Source of the DNA: an uncultured Aquimarina sp.
GTDB taxonomy: Bacteria > Bacteroidota > Bacteroidia > Flavobacteriales > Flavobacteriaceae
Reading direction: 5' to 3'
Assembly (NCBI GenBank): GCA_947498455.1
Contig: CANMKK010000003.1
Location: forward strand, 1-64,000
Length of the DNA: 64,000 nt
This document shows, in pieces, positions 56,164 to 64,000 of the stretch. The position numbers and the translations under genes are program-made. How positions within the stretch are numbered: the stretch's first letter is position 1; every line of letters starts with the position of its first letter. Below the pieces are notes generated by a model. The model was not told the DNA's origin, searched no databases, and saw only the letters and a list, made by a program, of their open reading frames with translations.

Positions 56164-56994
56164 TTGACTGATTTTATAAAAAAATATATAGATGTCAATA
56201 ATTTAGAAGGGATTCTACTGTATTGCTTAATCATGCTTTTTATTAGCTGGTTTTTTTCTTTGATATTTAGACAATTGTTAATTTTGTTTTTGAACAGAAG
56301 TAAGAAAAAAGGAATAAGGAACCTGACTAGTCTTAATTTTACCAAGAATTCTATCCGGTTTATTTTTTTTATAATAGCGTTCATACTGATTATAGGTACT
56401 GTACCATTTTTAAGAAAACAGGCACTATTAATATTTTCTGGAGCAGGAATAATAGCCGCAATTATAGGTTTTGCTGCCCAAGCTGCAATAGCTAATTTAA
56501 TAGCAGGTGTTTTTATCGTTATGTTTAAGCCTTTTCGTATTGGAGATTATATAAAATTAGATAAAGAGCGAGTTGGGATTGTTACAGATATTACGTTAAG
56601 ACATACTGTAATAAATACATTTGAAAACAAAAGATTGATAATTCCTAACTCTATTATCAGTACCGAATCTATTCTTAATCATACTATTGAAGAAAGTAAA
56701 GTGCTTAGTTTTAATAATCTTAAAGTAGGATTAAATGCAGATATAGACTTGGTAAGAAAAATAATTCTGGAAGAAGCAGAGAAATTAGAATTTTCTACCG
56801 TAGATGAGAAAAATGTTGCAGAAGTACGAGTTATTGATATTCACGAATCTTATATTCATATTAGAGCATATATCTGGATTTCCGAACCATTTCAGGAATT
56901 TAAAATGAAATGCAAATTTAAGGAAAGAGTGCATAAACGCTTTCTTCATGAAAATATAGAAATGCCTATACCAAAACGCAGAATTATTTCTTAA
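56164..56994 (+). CDS. MscS-family mechanosensitive channel
   Basis: This 276-residue protein starts at a TTG 22 bases after parC. It has TM helices at about 17-40 and 60-80 and a pore helix AIIGFAAQAAIANLIAGVFIV with the MscS signature, then FRIGDYIKLDKERVGIVTDI and RLIIPNSI. It would open to release solutes on hypo-osmotic shock. The unusual TTG start is the only one consistent with the first helix, and it may be co-transcribed with parC. Confidence 0.88.
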   Translation: MTDFIKKYIDVNNLEGILLYCLIMLFISWFFSLIFRQLLILFLNRSKKKGIRNLTSLNFTKNSIRFIFFIIAFILIIGTVPFLRKQALLIFSGAGIIAAIIGFAAQAAIANLIAGVFIVMFKPFRIGDYIKLDKERVGIVTDITLRHTVINTFENKRLIIPNSIISTESILNHTIEESKVLSFNNLKVGLNADIDLVRKIILEEAEKLEFSTVDEKNVAEVRVIDIHESYIHIRAYIWISEPFQEFKMKCKFKERVHKRFLHENIEMPIPKRRIIS

Positions 56995-57264
56995 TTATTG
57001 AAATGTATTACGATAATGTAGAGTATCCAATCAGTACATCACTATGTGTTAAGGTATAGTTTTGATACACACTTATTAGAAGGATAAATAGATTTACGAT
57101 ACATTCAAGTTTTATTAAGATACCAATCCAGTAAAATAAATGAAATTTATTCCCGTATTGCCATAAAAAAAATCAAAAACGTAAAAGATTTACTAGTTTA
57201 GCTAACCACATAATAGATATAATAGTAACTATATTTAATTGTTATGTCTCATTTAAATTGAATA

Positions 57265-57684
57265 ATGGAAATTGAACAAATAAAAAGGATTGAGCATTTT
57301 GCATTAACAATTGAAATTGGACTGGTTGAATTTTGTGACAGATTTCAAAGCCTATTTGAATTACCTAAAATGACTTCTGATCATGAAAACGAAACTGAAT
57401 GGGCTGAAATTGATTGCAATGGAATTAACTACAATATCAGCAGACCATACGATATGGGGAAACTGACAGAATGGGATCCAACTGTTCCTGAAAAATGTAA
57501 TTTTGGAATTAGTCTCGGAATTTCAAAAAGCGCACCCAACTGTAATGAAATTGAAATAAACCGAATTGGAAATTTACTCTCTACTGAATTTAAAACGAAT
57601 ATTTATTATCATAGAACCTGGTTAAGTATTGGAAAAAACAAAAAACGTAATTTGATTTTTGAACCTAAAAAACACGGGACATAG
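57265..57684 (+). CDS. Hypothetical protein, 139 residues
   Basis: A soluble acidic protein (MEIEQIKRIEHFALTIEIGL; ISRPYDMGKLTEWDPTVPE) with no domain I recognise. It is the first gene of accessory island 2, a single gene in AT-rich spacer. Confidence 0.55.
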   Translation: MEIEQIKRIEHFALTIEIGLVEFCDRFQSLFELPKMTSDHENETEWAEIDCNGINYNISRPYDMGKLTEWDPTVPEKCNFGISLGISKSAPNCNEIEINRIGNLLSTEFKTNIYYHRTWLSIGKNKKRNLIFEPKKHGT

Positions 57685-57979
57685 CAACACCTATGCAATA
57701 ATGCGAGGTTTGGGTTAAATCAATAAGTTATTGCTTATTTGGATTGTCGCCAAAGTATTAAATTTAGTATTTTAGAAAAGATAAAAACAAAATATAAACC
57801 TTGGCTAAGTGCTAGCTCGGAAACCTTTGATTTTTCGATCCCGCACTACGCATAGCTAAACGTTAGTAAACATTCCCCACATCAGAATTCGATTAATTCC
57901 TTGAGCTAACGAAGCGCAAAAATTAATCTAAATATTGGTAGAAATTGATAAATTTGACGTTAATCGAGATTGAATCCAA
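57685..57979. other. Gene-less spacer with leader block
   Basis: Holds an AT-rich run, then a segment with GTGC and GCAC inverted arms (57806-57850), then the leader block at 57872-57958 directly before the next gene. Confidence 0.5.
57872..57958 (+). repeat. 87-base leader block, copy 2
   Basis: Runs from ATTCCCCACATCAGAAT to GATAAATTTGAC. It differs from 33455-33541 (opposite strand) at three positions only. GTTAATCGAGATT follows directly here, so the 40 extra bases of copy 1 are absent. The start codon at 57980 is 22 bases downstream. A TAAATTTG at 57949-57956 fits a -7 box. Confidence 0.85.
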
Positions 57980-58954
57980 ATGAAAAGAACAACAATTAAA
58001 ACAAATTATCTTAGAACTATTGATTGGTTTGAAAATAGTGTGGTCGATTGGAATTCTGCTGGAAATCAATATTTTGAAAATGGAATAACCAAACAATTAC
58101 AGAAATATCATTTCGGATTCGTCTGTGATGGTTCAATAACTTCTGAAAATGGTAAGTATGTTCTGATTTATCAAAAATTAGGAACCAAAGGACTTTTATT
58201 AAAAAATGGTGAATTATTGAGGGAAATTAATAGAAGTTATTACCAATCTTCAGTCTATGAATTTCCAGCTACGTTTTTGACATTTAAGAATAGAACTTAT
58301 TTAGTTCATTGTCCTTTTGGGTATAATCAAATTGATTTTGAAGACGCTGAAACTGGAGAAATAGCAACAAATATTACCAAAAGAAAACCACAGGACATTT
58401 TTCATTCTCGACTAGAAGTAAGTCTTGATAATAAGTATTTAGTAAGTAAAGGTTGGGTTTGGCATCCAATCGATGTCATTGAATTATTTGATGTTGAAAG
58501 GTGCTTTGAAAATCCAAATCTATTGGATAAGGGAATGAACATCCCGAATGTGAATGCTGAAATAAGCTCTGCAAGTTTTATCGACAACGACAAACTTCTT
58601 GTTCGTGCATCTAACGAAGATTGGGCAGATGAAGAAACGGATATAATAAAAGATGGACAAATAGCAACTTGGAATTTTAAAACAGGTAGGATTTTAAACC
58701 CTGTAAATGTAAATTCTGAAATTGGGAATGTTTTTGCAATTGATGAGACAAAATGTTGGGACTTGTATAATTATCCAAAAATAATTGACCTTAAAAGTGG
58801 AAATGTGATTGACAAAATAGAAGAAATTGATTCTGGTAAACAAGGTTCGTCAATAATCCATCATCTAGCTGATTTTCCAAAAATTGCATTTAACAAAAAG
58901 ACTAAACAAATCGCAATTGCGAAAGACAATGCAATTGAAATACTAACAGAATAA
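57980..58954 (+). CDS. Beta-rich hypothetical protein, possibly a propeller
   Basis: This 324-residue protein has regularly spaced aromatic/strand segments (VSLDNKYLVSKGWVWHPIDV, ATWNFKTGRILNP, KIAFNKKTKQIAIAKDN) reminiscent of WD40-like propellers without full repeats. There is no signal peptide, so it is cytoplasmic. Its function is unknown. The promoter is probably the leader block in front of it. Confidence 0.6.
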   Translation: MKRTTIKTNYLRTIDWFENSVVDWNSAGNQYFENGITKQLQKYHFGFVCDGSITSENGKYVLIYQKLGTKGLLLKNGELLREINRSYYQSSVYEFPATFLTFKNRTYLVHCPFGYNQIDFEDAETGEIATNITKRKPQDIFHSRLEVSLDNKYLVSKGWVWHPIDVIELFDVERCFENPNLLDKGMNIPNVNAEISSASFIDNDKLLVRASNEDWADEETDIIKDGQIATWNFKTGRILNPVNVNSEIGNVFAIDETKCWDLYNYPKIIDLKSGNVIDKIEEIDSGKQGSSIIHHLADFPKIAFNKKTKQIAIAKDNAIEILTE

Positions 58955-59565
58955 AAACAATTGCTAATAACTAAGTCTACGTATGGTGCGTAGCACCAGT
59001 ATATGAGTACTATGCGGACTATCTTTCGTTTCTTTTGCACTATATCTGCGTTATAAAATTCAACAATAGCTAAGGCAATTCTTTAATTTTATGCCTTAAT
59101 CTAGTACAAAATAATTCAAACTCCTTATACGAATTTCTTATCCATAAATCGTATTAGAACATAGGTATTCCTTTAAGTAATTTGAATTTGGGAGTTCCCA
59201 GTTGCTGCAATATATTTTGCAAGTGTAATCGTTTTGAGGTACTGATCAAGAGCGCAAAATGTCGTATCCGTACAAACTCTTTGGGCATGATGTGATATTT
59301 TAAATGAGTCAAGTAAGATAAGAAGATTTATAGTGTATTTTTGAGAAAGAAAAGCTAGCAAGAAGATTAGTTCAAAAGTAAAAAAACTGATTGATAATTG
59401 TCAAAAAGCATTGTGTAGTATCGTGTCAAAAATAATAACGATAGAAATGTTAAAACGAAATAATAAACAAGTGAAAAAAGGTTATTTTCAATTCGAAAAG
59501 TTAGAGATTATATCCTCGTATTATTCTTATACGATACCGTTAATATGCAAGTTAAGAACCGAAAA
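58955..59565. other. Gene-less spacer of island 2
   Basis: About 610 bases. A short inverted repeat (GGTGC GTA GCACC near 58985) follows the previous gene. The minus-strand frame at 59173-59361 may be a gene relic but lacks support. Nothing else is seen. Confidence 0.45.
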
Positions 59566-60006
59566 ATGAAAATAGAAATCAGGCCAATAGAAGAAAAAGA
59601 CTATGAGCAAATAATTGTTCTCTTTAAGGAATTTGCTTTATTCGAAAAGTTACCTGAAAAAATGACAAATTCTGTTGAACAAATAAAAATTGACAGAGAA
59701 CTTTTTAACTGCTTTGTAGCAGTAATCGATGAAAAAGTAGTCGGATATGCTACATATTTTTTTGCTTATTATTCTTGGATTGGAAAATCGATGTATTTAG
59801 ACGATTTATACGTGAGTTTAGAATACCGAAAACGAGGAATTGGGAAAAAACTACTTGACTCTGTTATTGATTTAGCAAAAAATATGGAATGTAAAAAAAT
59901 GCGCTGGCAAGTATCAAATTGGAATAAAAATGCACAAAAATTTTATGAATATATCGGTGCTGAAATAGATGATGTAGAGTTAAATTGCGACTTAAAACTG
60001 ATATGA
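59566..60006 (+). CDS. GNAT acetyltransferase
   Basis: This 146-residue GNAT protein from the ATG at 59566 (MKIEIRPIEEKDYEQIIVLF) has DDLYVSLEYRKRGIGKKLLD as acetyl-CoA loop and WNKNAQKFYEYIGAE near the end. It is of the small diamine/amino-acid acetyltransferase type. The substrate is unknown. An upstream ATG at 59545 is possible. Confidence 0.85.
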   Translation: MKIEIRPIEEKDYEQIIVLFKEFALFEKLPEKMTNSVEQIKIDRELFNCFVAVIDEKVVGYATYFFAYYSWIGKSMYLDDLYVSLEYRKRGIGKKLLDSVIDLAKNMECKKMRWQVSNWNKNAQKFYEYIGAEIDDVELNCDLKLI

Positions 60007-60562
60007 AAAAGCCAGCAGATAGCAGTGGATTCCAACAAAAAACTATACAATAATTTAAGCTGCTATTTTGTGTCAAATAAGTTTTCTGTTTCTAAAGATG
60101 TAATACCAATTTGATTATAAAACATTTCAGATAAAACGAAGTTGCTTTTTTGATTTATGCCGCTATGATTATTTTTCATAGCCTTAGCTATGGGAAATAT
60201 GATTAAGAAAATAAAACGAAAAATGAACAAGTTTTAACCAGAAGTATTATGGTTAAATTGAATAATATAATTCAAAGCTAAATATGTTTTTTTTCTACCG
60301 TAACAAATTTCTATATACCTGAACACTTCTATTATTGATTCTCTTTTTGATTTAAAATTATATCTTTTAAGCTTAACCTCCTGTCATACAAATGTAGAAA
60401 CTCCAGATATATGTAGACCAGTCGTTTTCTGTGAATACTAATGAAAACCCCAAACCCGATAAAGCCAGACTATCTAAATAAATCAAGCTTATATTTGGGA
60501 AACTAAAAAAGATTTTTACACAGACTGACATTATCATATATTTGATAAAAACAATATACAGA
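60007..60562. other. Gene-less spacer with possible dispersed repeat
   Basis: At 60103-60290 an ordered segment (ATACCAATTTGATTATAAAA onward) contains a hairpin CATAGCCTTAGCTATG (60177-60192). Its composition suggests a dispersed intergenic element. I see no gene. Confidence 0.4.
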
Positions 60563-61054
60563 ATGAAAAAAGTCATAATTTCAGGCAGTTCAAGAAATGA
60601 TGGGGATACTAAGACATTAACCAGTGAACTGATTAAAAAATCAAATTGGGATTTGATAGATTTGAACGATTACAACTTCGGGTATTATGATTACGAGTAT
60701 CAAAATAGAAATGATGACTACATTAAATTAATGCGAAAAATAATTGCAAAATATGACACTCTGATTTTCGCAACACCCGTTTATTGGTATTCTATGAGTG
60801 GAATTATGAAAGTATTTTTTGATCGAATAACTGATTTGTTAGATATCGAAAAAGACCTCGGGCGAAAGTTACGAGGAAAAAATATGGCAGCGATTAGTTG
60901 TTCAATAGGAAACAACTTAGGTGATGTTTTTTGGCTTCCGTTTTCTGAAACTGCAAATTATTTGGGAATGGAATATCTTGGGAATTTACATACAATTGCG
61001 GGAAAGAAAAACGAACTCGAATTAGAGAAATTTATTAGTCGAATTGAAAAATAA
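60563..61054 (+). CDS. Flavodoxin-fold NAD(P)H-dependent oxidoreductase
   Basis: This 163-residue protein from the ATG at 60563 (MKKVIISGSSRNDGDTKTLT, FMN phosphate loop) has LIFATPVYWYSMSGIMKVFFD, the FMN-binding segment of the NADPH-dependent FMN reductase family. Small quinone or azo reductases have this form. The substrate is unknown. Confidence 0.87.
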   Translation: MKKVIISGSSRNDGDTKTLTSELIKKSNWDLIDLNDYNFGYYDYEYQNRNDDYIKLMRKIIAKYDTLIFATPVYWYSMSGIMKVFFDRITDLLDIEKDLGRKLRGKNMAAISCSIGNNLGDVFWLPFSETANYLGMEYLGNLHTIAGKKNELELEKFISRIEK

Positions 61055-61117
61055 AAACGACAATACTTATGCGATTTACGAATAAAAATTTACGTGTCTA
61101 ATCACATTCTTTTTCTA

Positions 61118-61696
61118 TTATGATTTCTTTACATACTTTGTTAGGATAACGATATGTTGCCCGCTAATACGTCCTTCAATATGTTCTGAGTTGTCATGAA
61201 CTAAAGAGATATTCCGAACAGCGGTACCTCGTTTGGCAGTGAAACCAGCACCTTTTACATTTAAATCTTTGATAAGCACCACGGTATCTCCAGATATTAA
61301 TTTGGTTCCATTCGAATCAACATGTTTTATAGAAGAACTGTCTTCATCTCCTTCTCCTGTAGCTTTAGCCCATTGTAGAGTCTCATCTTCCAGATACAAC
61401 ATGTCTAATAAATCTTGTGGCCAACCTTCTTTTCGTAAACGAGTAAGCATACGCCAGGAGACTACCTGAACTCCAGGAATCTGACTCCACATACTATCAT
61501 TTAAACAACGCCAGTGATTAGGATCGACAGAGTCTGGTTCTTCAATTTGATCTTTGCAAGTAGTACAGATTAAAATACTAGAATCTAATCCAACATTTGG
61601 AGACATCGGGATATCATAGATGTGTAGATTTTCGGATACTGCACATAATTCACAAATAGACCCACTTCGTTCTTGTAACTCTTTTAACTTACTCAT
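61118..61696 (-). CDS. PhnA/YjdM-family protein
   Basis: This 192-residue protein has an N-terminal zinc-ribbon-like region (CELC and CTTC) and a C-terminal PhnA domain (GDTVVLIKDLNVKGAGFTAK to ISGQHIVILTKYVKK). Despite the name, the domain has no proven role in phosphonate use; the middle region (NHWRCLNDSMWSQIPGVQVV) is conserved in longer forms. Confidence 0.85.
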   Translation of the reverse strand: MSKLKELQERSGSICELCAVSENLHIYDIPMSPNVGLDSSILICTTCKDQIEEPDSVDPNHWRCLNDSMWSQIPGVQVVSWRMLTRLRKEGWPQDLLDMLYLEDETLQWAKATGEGDEDSSSIKHVDSNGTKLISGDTVVLIKDLNVKGAGFTAKRGTAVRNISLVHDNSEHIEGRISGQHIVILTKYVKKS

Positions 61697-61787
61697 TTTT
61701 CTTTCTTCTATAACTTCAATGATTCAACCTGAGATTGAATATAATTTTTTCTATTCCCTTGTGACAGAATTATAGTGCATCTAAAAA

Positions 61788-62594
61788 TCAATCATTCTGA
61801 GAAACAGTTTTTCCTTTTTTACGAAGCTTAAAATTGACAAATTCGACAAATAATGAAAAAGCAATTGTAAAATACAGGTATCCTTTTGGGATAACGCCAA
61901 CCTTACTGTCAAATATTTGTAAGTGAGCTAGGTGAGCAGCTTCAGCAATCAGCATAAACCCTATAAGGATTAAGAATGATAAACCAAGAATCTGAACAGA
62001 AGGATGTTTGTTTACAAATTTACCTACAGGTGTTGCAAAAATCATCATAATCAATACTGAGATTATTACTGCTATAATCATTATTATCAAAGCATCATTA
62101 GGATTTTCGCTTAAACCATTGGTCATACCTACAGCAGTAAGAATAGAATCAAAAGAGAATACAACATTTATAAGCGTTATCTGGACAATTGCTTTAGACA
62201 AAGTACTAGAGCTTTTTTTCTCTAATTCCTTTTCTTCTTCGCCTTTTTCGTCTACTTTTTCATGGATTTCGTGTACACTTTTGTATAATAAGAAAATTCC
62301 ACCACCAAATAAAATTAATGCCTGCCCACTAATTCCGGCTTCAATCCATGGGAGGTTGATATGCCAAAAGGGAGCTTCCATCGCAACTAATAATGATATT
62401 CCGAATAGCAGAATAATTCGCATTACCATTGCCAAGAACAACCCTATATTTGTCGCCTTCTTCTGTTCATTATCCGGAAGTTTACTCGAAGCGATTGAAA
62501 TAAAAATGATATTATCAATTCCTAAAACGATTTCTAAAAATGTCAATGTCAATAATGCAACCCAAGCGTCTGCAGATGTAAAAATTTCAAACAT
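61788..62594 (-). CDS. TerC-family membrane protein
   Basis: This 268-residue protein has seven predicted TM helices. The conserved acidic motif FLEIVLGIDNIIFISI near the N-terminus and VVFSFDSILTAVGM in the second half match the TerC/Alx family, linked to metal (Mn) handling at the membrane. A charged insert at 117-130 (EKVDEKGEEEKELEKK) lies between the halves. Its start shares a base with the stop of the preceding lipoprotein gene. Confidence 0.9.
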   Translation of the reverse strand: MFEIFTSADAWVALLTLTFLEIVLGIDNIIFISIASSKLPDNEQKKATNIGLFLAMVMRIILLFGISLLVAMEAPFWHINLPWIEAGISGQALILFGGGIFLLYKSVHEIHEKVDEKGEEEKELEKKSSSTLSKAIVQITLINVVFSFDSILTAVGMTNGLSENPNDALIIMIIAVIISVLIMMIFATPVGKFVNKHPSVQILGLSFLILIGFMLIAEAAHLAHLQIFDSKVGVIPKGYLYFTIAFSLFVEFVNFKLRKKGKTVSQND

Positions 62595-62971
62595 TATTTT
62601 ATTTTTTTTGCGGTTCCTTTTTTCTTATTCTTAGTAACACCCACCAAACCATATTCAAATGTGTAAGTATCTTTATCTGTAGTTAATATTTTTATATGTA
62701 TCGGCTTCTCATCAGCCATACGTTTAGGGTGTAATTTAGTTCCAATATATTCACATTCATTTATCCACCGTATACTAGAGGTATCACTCTTACCTAAAAA
62801 ATAATCAATTTCTATAGAATCGTTTCTTACACTAGTAGTGGTTACAAGTTTTCCATTAAGATATGATTCAGATTGAAATGTTCCTTTATGAAAAATAGAG
62901 CACTTTCTTTCTTGTTGGTAACAACCAAGTATAAATAGAGATATAAAGTATACAAGAATAATTCGTTTCAT
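62594..62971 (-). CDS. Small lipoprotein, unknown
   Basis: This 125-residue lipoprotein from the ATG at 62971 (MKRIILVYFISLFILGC, lipobox) has a strand-rich, lysine-rich mature part ending KKKGTAKKIK. It has no known family. It is one base from terC and likely co-transcribed. Confidence 0.7.
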   Translation of the reverse strand: MKRIILVYFISLFILGCYQQERKCSIFHKGTFQSESYLNGKLVTTTSVRNDSIEIDYFLGKSDTSSIRWINECEYIGTKLHPKRMADEKPIHIKILTTDKDTYTFEYGLVGVTKNKKKGTAKKIK

Positions 62972-63049
62972 GTGATATTCTAAGAGCAAACGAAAATAAA
63001 TTTATTTTAAGAGAATTTATAGAAAGAAAAGAAAAATTTGTAAAGATTT

Positions 63050-63523
63050 TTAATTCTTATAAAAATCAAAAGTACCGTCTTTATAAAAAATTACAATTTG
63101 ATGAACTTCTTTTTCTGTATAAACAGATTTTATAGGAATGTCTTTTATATTATCTGAATCATCGATGTTTTCTTTTTGGATATTGTTATTTCGTTCTGGC
63201 TGAGAAAATAAATCTTGTTCCGTTTTATCTTCTTCAAGAGGAATAGTTGGTATAGGAATAGGGGTGGTAGATTCATTTTTTTTTGGAGTTATCTCAGATT
63301 TTGGAAAAAAGCCTTGTCCGTATAATAACCAATATAACTCAACTTCAGGATAGGCTTCTGTAATCTTCAAAACAAAATCTAAACTGGGTTTGTTCCTACC
63401 AGAAAGGATGTGAGAAATAGAAGAGCGTCCGACACCCATTGCATCAGCAAATCCAGAAGCCGAAATTGAATAATATTCCATCAATTTCTGTATTCTTTTT
63501 CCAAAATCCTCAGTGTTTACCAT
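63050..63523 (-). CDS. XRE-type transcriptional regulator
   Basis: This 157-residue protein has a lambda-repressor-like HTH at residues 8-65 (ISASGFADAMGVGRSSISHI, LSGRNKPSLDFVLKITEAYP), followed by a proline-rich linker (PIPIPTIPLEED) and an acidic, strand-rich C-terminus. The start codon is covered by a palindrome. It probably represses its own gene. Confidence 0.88.
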   Translation of the reverse strand: MVNTEDFGKRIQKLMEYYSISASGFADAMGVGRSSISHILSGRNKPSLDFVLKITEAYPEVELYWLLYGQGFFPKSEITPKKNESTTPIPIPTIPLEEDKTEQDLFSQPERNNNIQKENIDDSDNIKDIPIKSVYTEKEVHQIVIFYKDGTFDFYKN

Positions 63524-63530
63524 TGTAAAC
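63515..63530. promoter_or_regulatory. Palindrome over the XRE start codon
   Basis: GTTTAC CATT GTAAAC is a perfect inverted repeat covering the ATG (63521-63523). Several similar half-sites lie within 320 bases to the right. Confidence 0.6.
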
Positions 63531-63898
63531 TATTTAAATACCTCATATCTGTCACAAAGGTAAACAATTTAATTTGAAAGTAGAATTACAAATGTAAACA
63601 AGTAATTATTTACAATAAACTAAAACTTTATATAAGCTATATAATTAACTCATTTATAGATACTTGAATATAATTAAAAAGATGTTTAAATGTAAGACAT
63701 GAATACATAGAATATTTGGAAACAATTATTAAGTTACTGTTTAACAATGTAAATTAAACTAAAAATCGTTATTGTTTACATTTGGAAACAGTACTTGATG
63801 TACAATTGTAAATAGTAGATTGGTTTACAATTGTAAAAATTCATTTCTTCTCTATGAATCCTCAATAAACAATAGTAATTTCGCTGTTTTGAAAGCGT
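63524..63898. promoter_or_regulatory. Cluster of TTTACAATTGTAAA-like sites between divergent genes
   Basis: Besides the site over the start codon, the stretch holds a perfect TTTACAATTGTAAA at 63824-63837 and TACAATTGTA at 63801-63810. It also holds TTACAAATGTAA at 63586-63597 and single GTTTAC/GTAAAC half-sites near 63559, 63608, 63740 and 63772. It is the control region shared by the XRE gene and the right-hand gene; no open frame. Confidence 0.55.
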
Positions 63899-64000
63899 AT
63901 GGAATCTAAAATATTATCACATTGGTTTACTAGATATAAAGAATCAACACTATTTGGTCGTTATATCAATTTAGAACATATTTTACCATTGCTAGATAGT
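63899..64000 (+). CDS. Partial gene, probable M14 zinc carboxypeptidase
   Basis: The first 34 codons are in the window (MESKILSHWFTRYKESTLFG, then RYINLEHILPLLDS). The KESxxGRYIxxxHIxPLL pattern is that of the N-terminus of Bacteroidota M14-family peptidases. The catalytic part lies beyond the window edge, so the call is tentative. Confidence 0.5.
   Translation, partial: MESKILSHWFTRYKESTLFGRYINLEHILPLLDS

Noticed and set aside
59173..59361. 62-codon minus-strand frame that looked like a transposase relic
   Set aside because: No catalytic motif or inverted repeats could be seen; kept only as part of the spacer note.
62008..62634. 208-codon plus-strand frame opposite terC
   Set aside because: It is antisense to a well-supported TerC gene, with a composition typical of a shadow frame.

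Overview
The window looks like a chromosomal segment of a marine Flavobacteriaceae species (Bacteroidota), most like Aquimarina or a close relative. The DNA is AT-rich. Secreted proteins end in type IX secretion (T9SS) sorting domains. There are SusC-type and HmuR-type TonB receptors with an HmuY lipoprotein, TAnnTTTG-type promoter boxes, and almost no Shine-Dalgarno signals. Genus-level assignment is an inference.

Positions 1-10952 form an accessory island. A degenerate 21-base repeat array (1-330) precedes a PAAR spike-tip gene (748-1464) and a 1043-residue, VasX-like putative type VI secretion effector (1467-4598). Behind these lie six paralogous two-TM putative immunity genes that share a WYMDKNRPLPPG box. 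Two headless, non-identical copies of the effector C-terminus (5291-5785 and 8181-8912) sit among them. The layout reads as one live effector followed by displaced C-terminus/immunity cassettes, as known for Rhs and CdiA toxins but here behind a VasX-like effector. This is the most novel part of the window.

Positions 11329-32641 are mostly core genome. They hold a T9SS-exported protein, a GAF histidine kinase, a MauG-like di-haem peroxidase paired with a PhoX/DUF839 lipoprotein, a LolD-type ABC ATPase operon, msrA and folE. These are followed by DUF6146 and DUF937 genes, serC-serA with an acyl-CoA reductase and a ferredoxin, an outer-membrane barrel, and two tandem alpha/beta hydrolases. The block ends with a Cys-rich peptide with a double-glycine leader (30067-30318) and a leucine-rich T9SS protein.

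Positions 32883-34984 and 57265-61054 are two islands of small, loosely spaced accessory genes (acetyltransferases, hypotheticals, a flavodoxin-fold reductase). They share an 87-base block, in opposite orientations, directly upstream of unrelated genes (33455-33541 and 57872-57958).

Positions 35466-39375 are a haem/iron uptake locus: HmuY, a TonB receptor, DUF6607, and a broken ankyrin-protein relic. Next come a large SusC-like TonB receptor, a Cys-rich LRR lipoprotein, ychF, an EamA transporter split by an in-frame stop, an M61 peptidase, a CrtI/RetSat-like oxidoreductase, parE-parC and an MscS channel. The right end carries phnA, terC, a lipoprotein, an XRE regulator with operator-like palindromes over its own start codon, and the first 34 codons of a probable M14 carboxypeptidase. 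I found no rRNA, tRNA, CRISPR array or intact insertion sequence.
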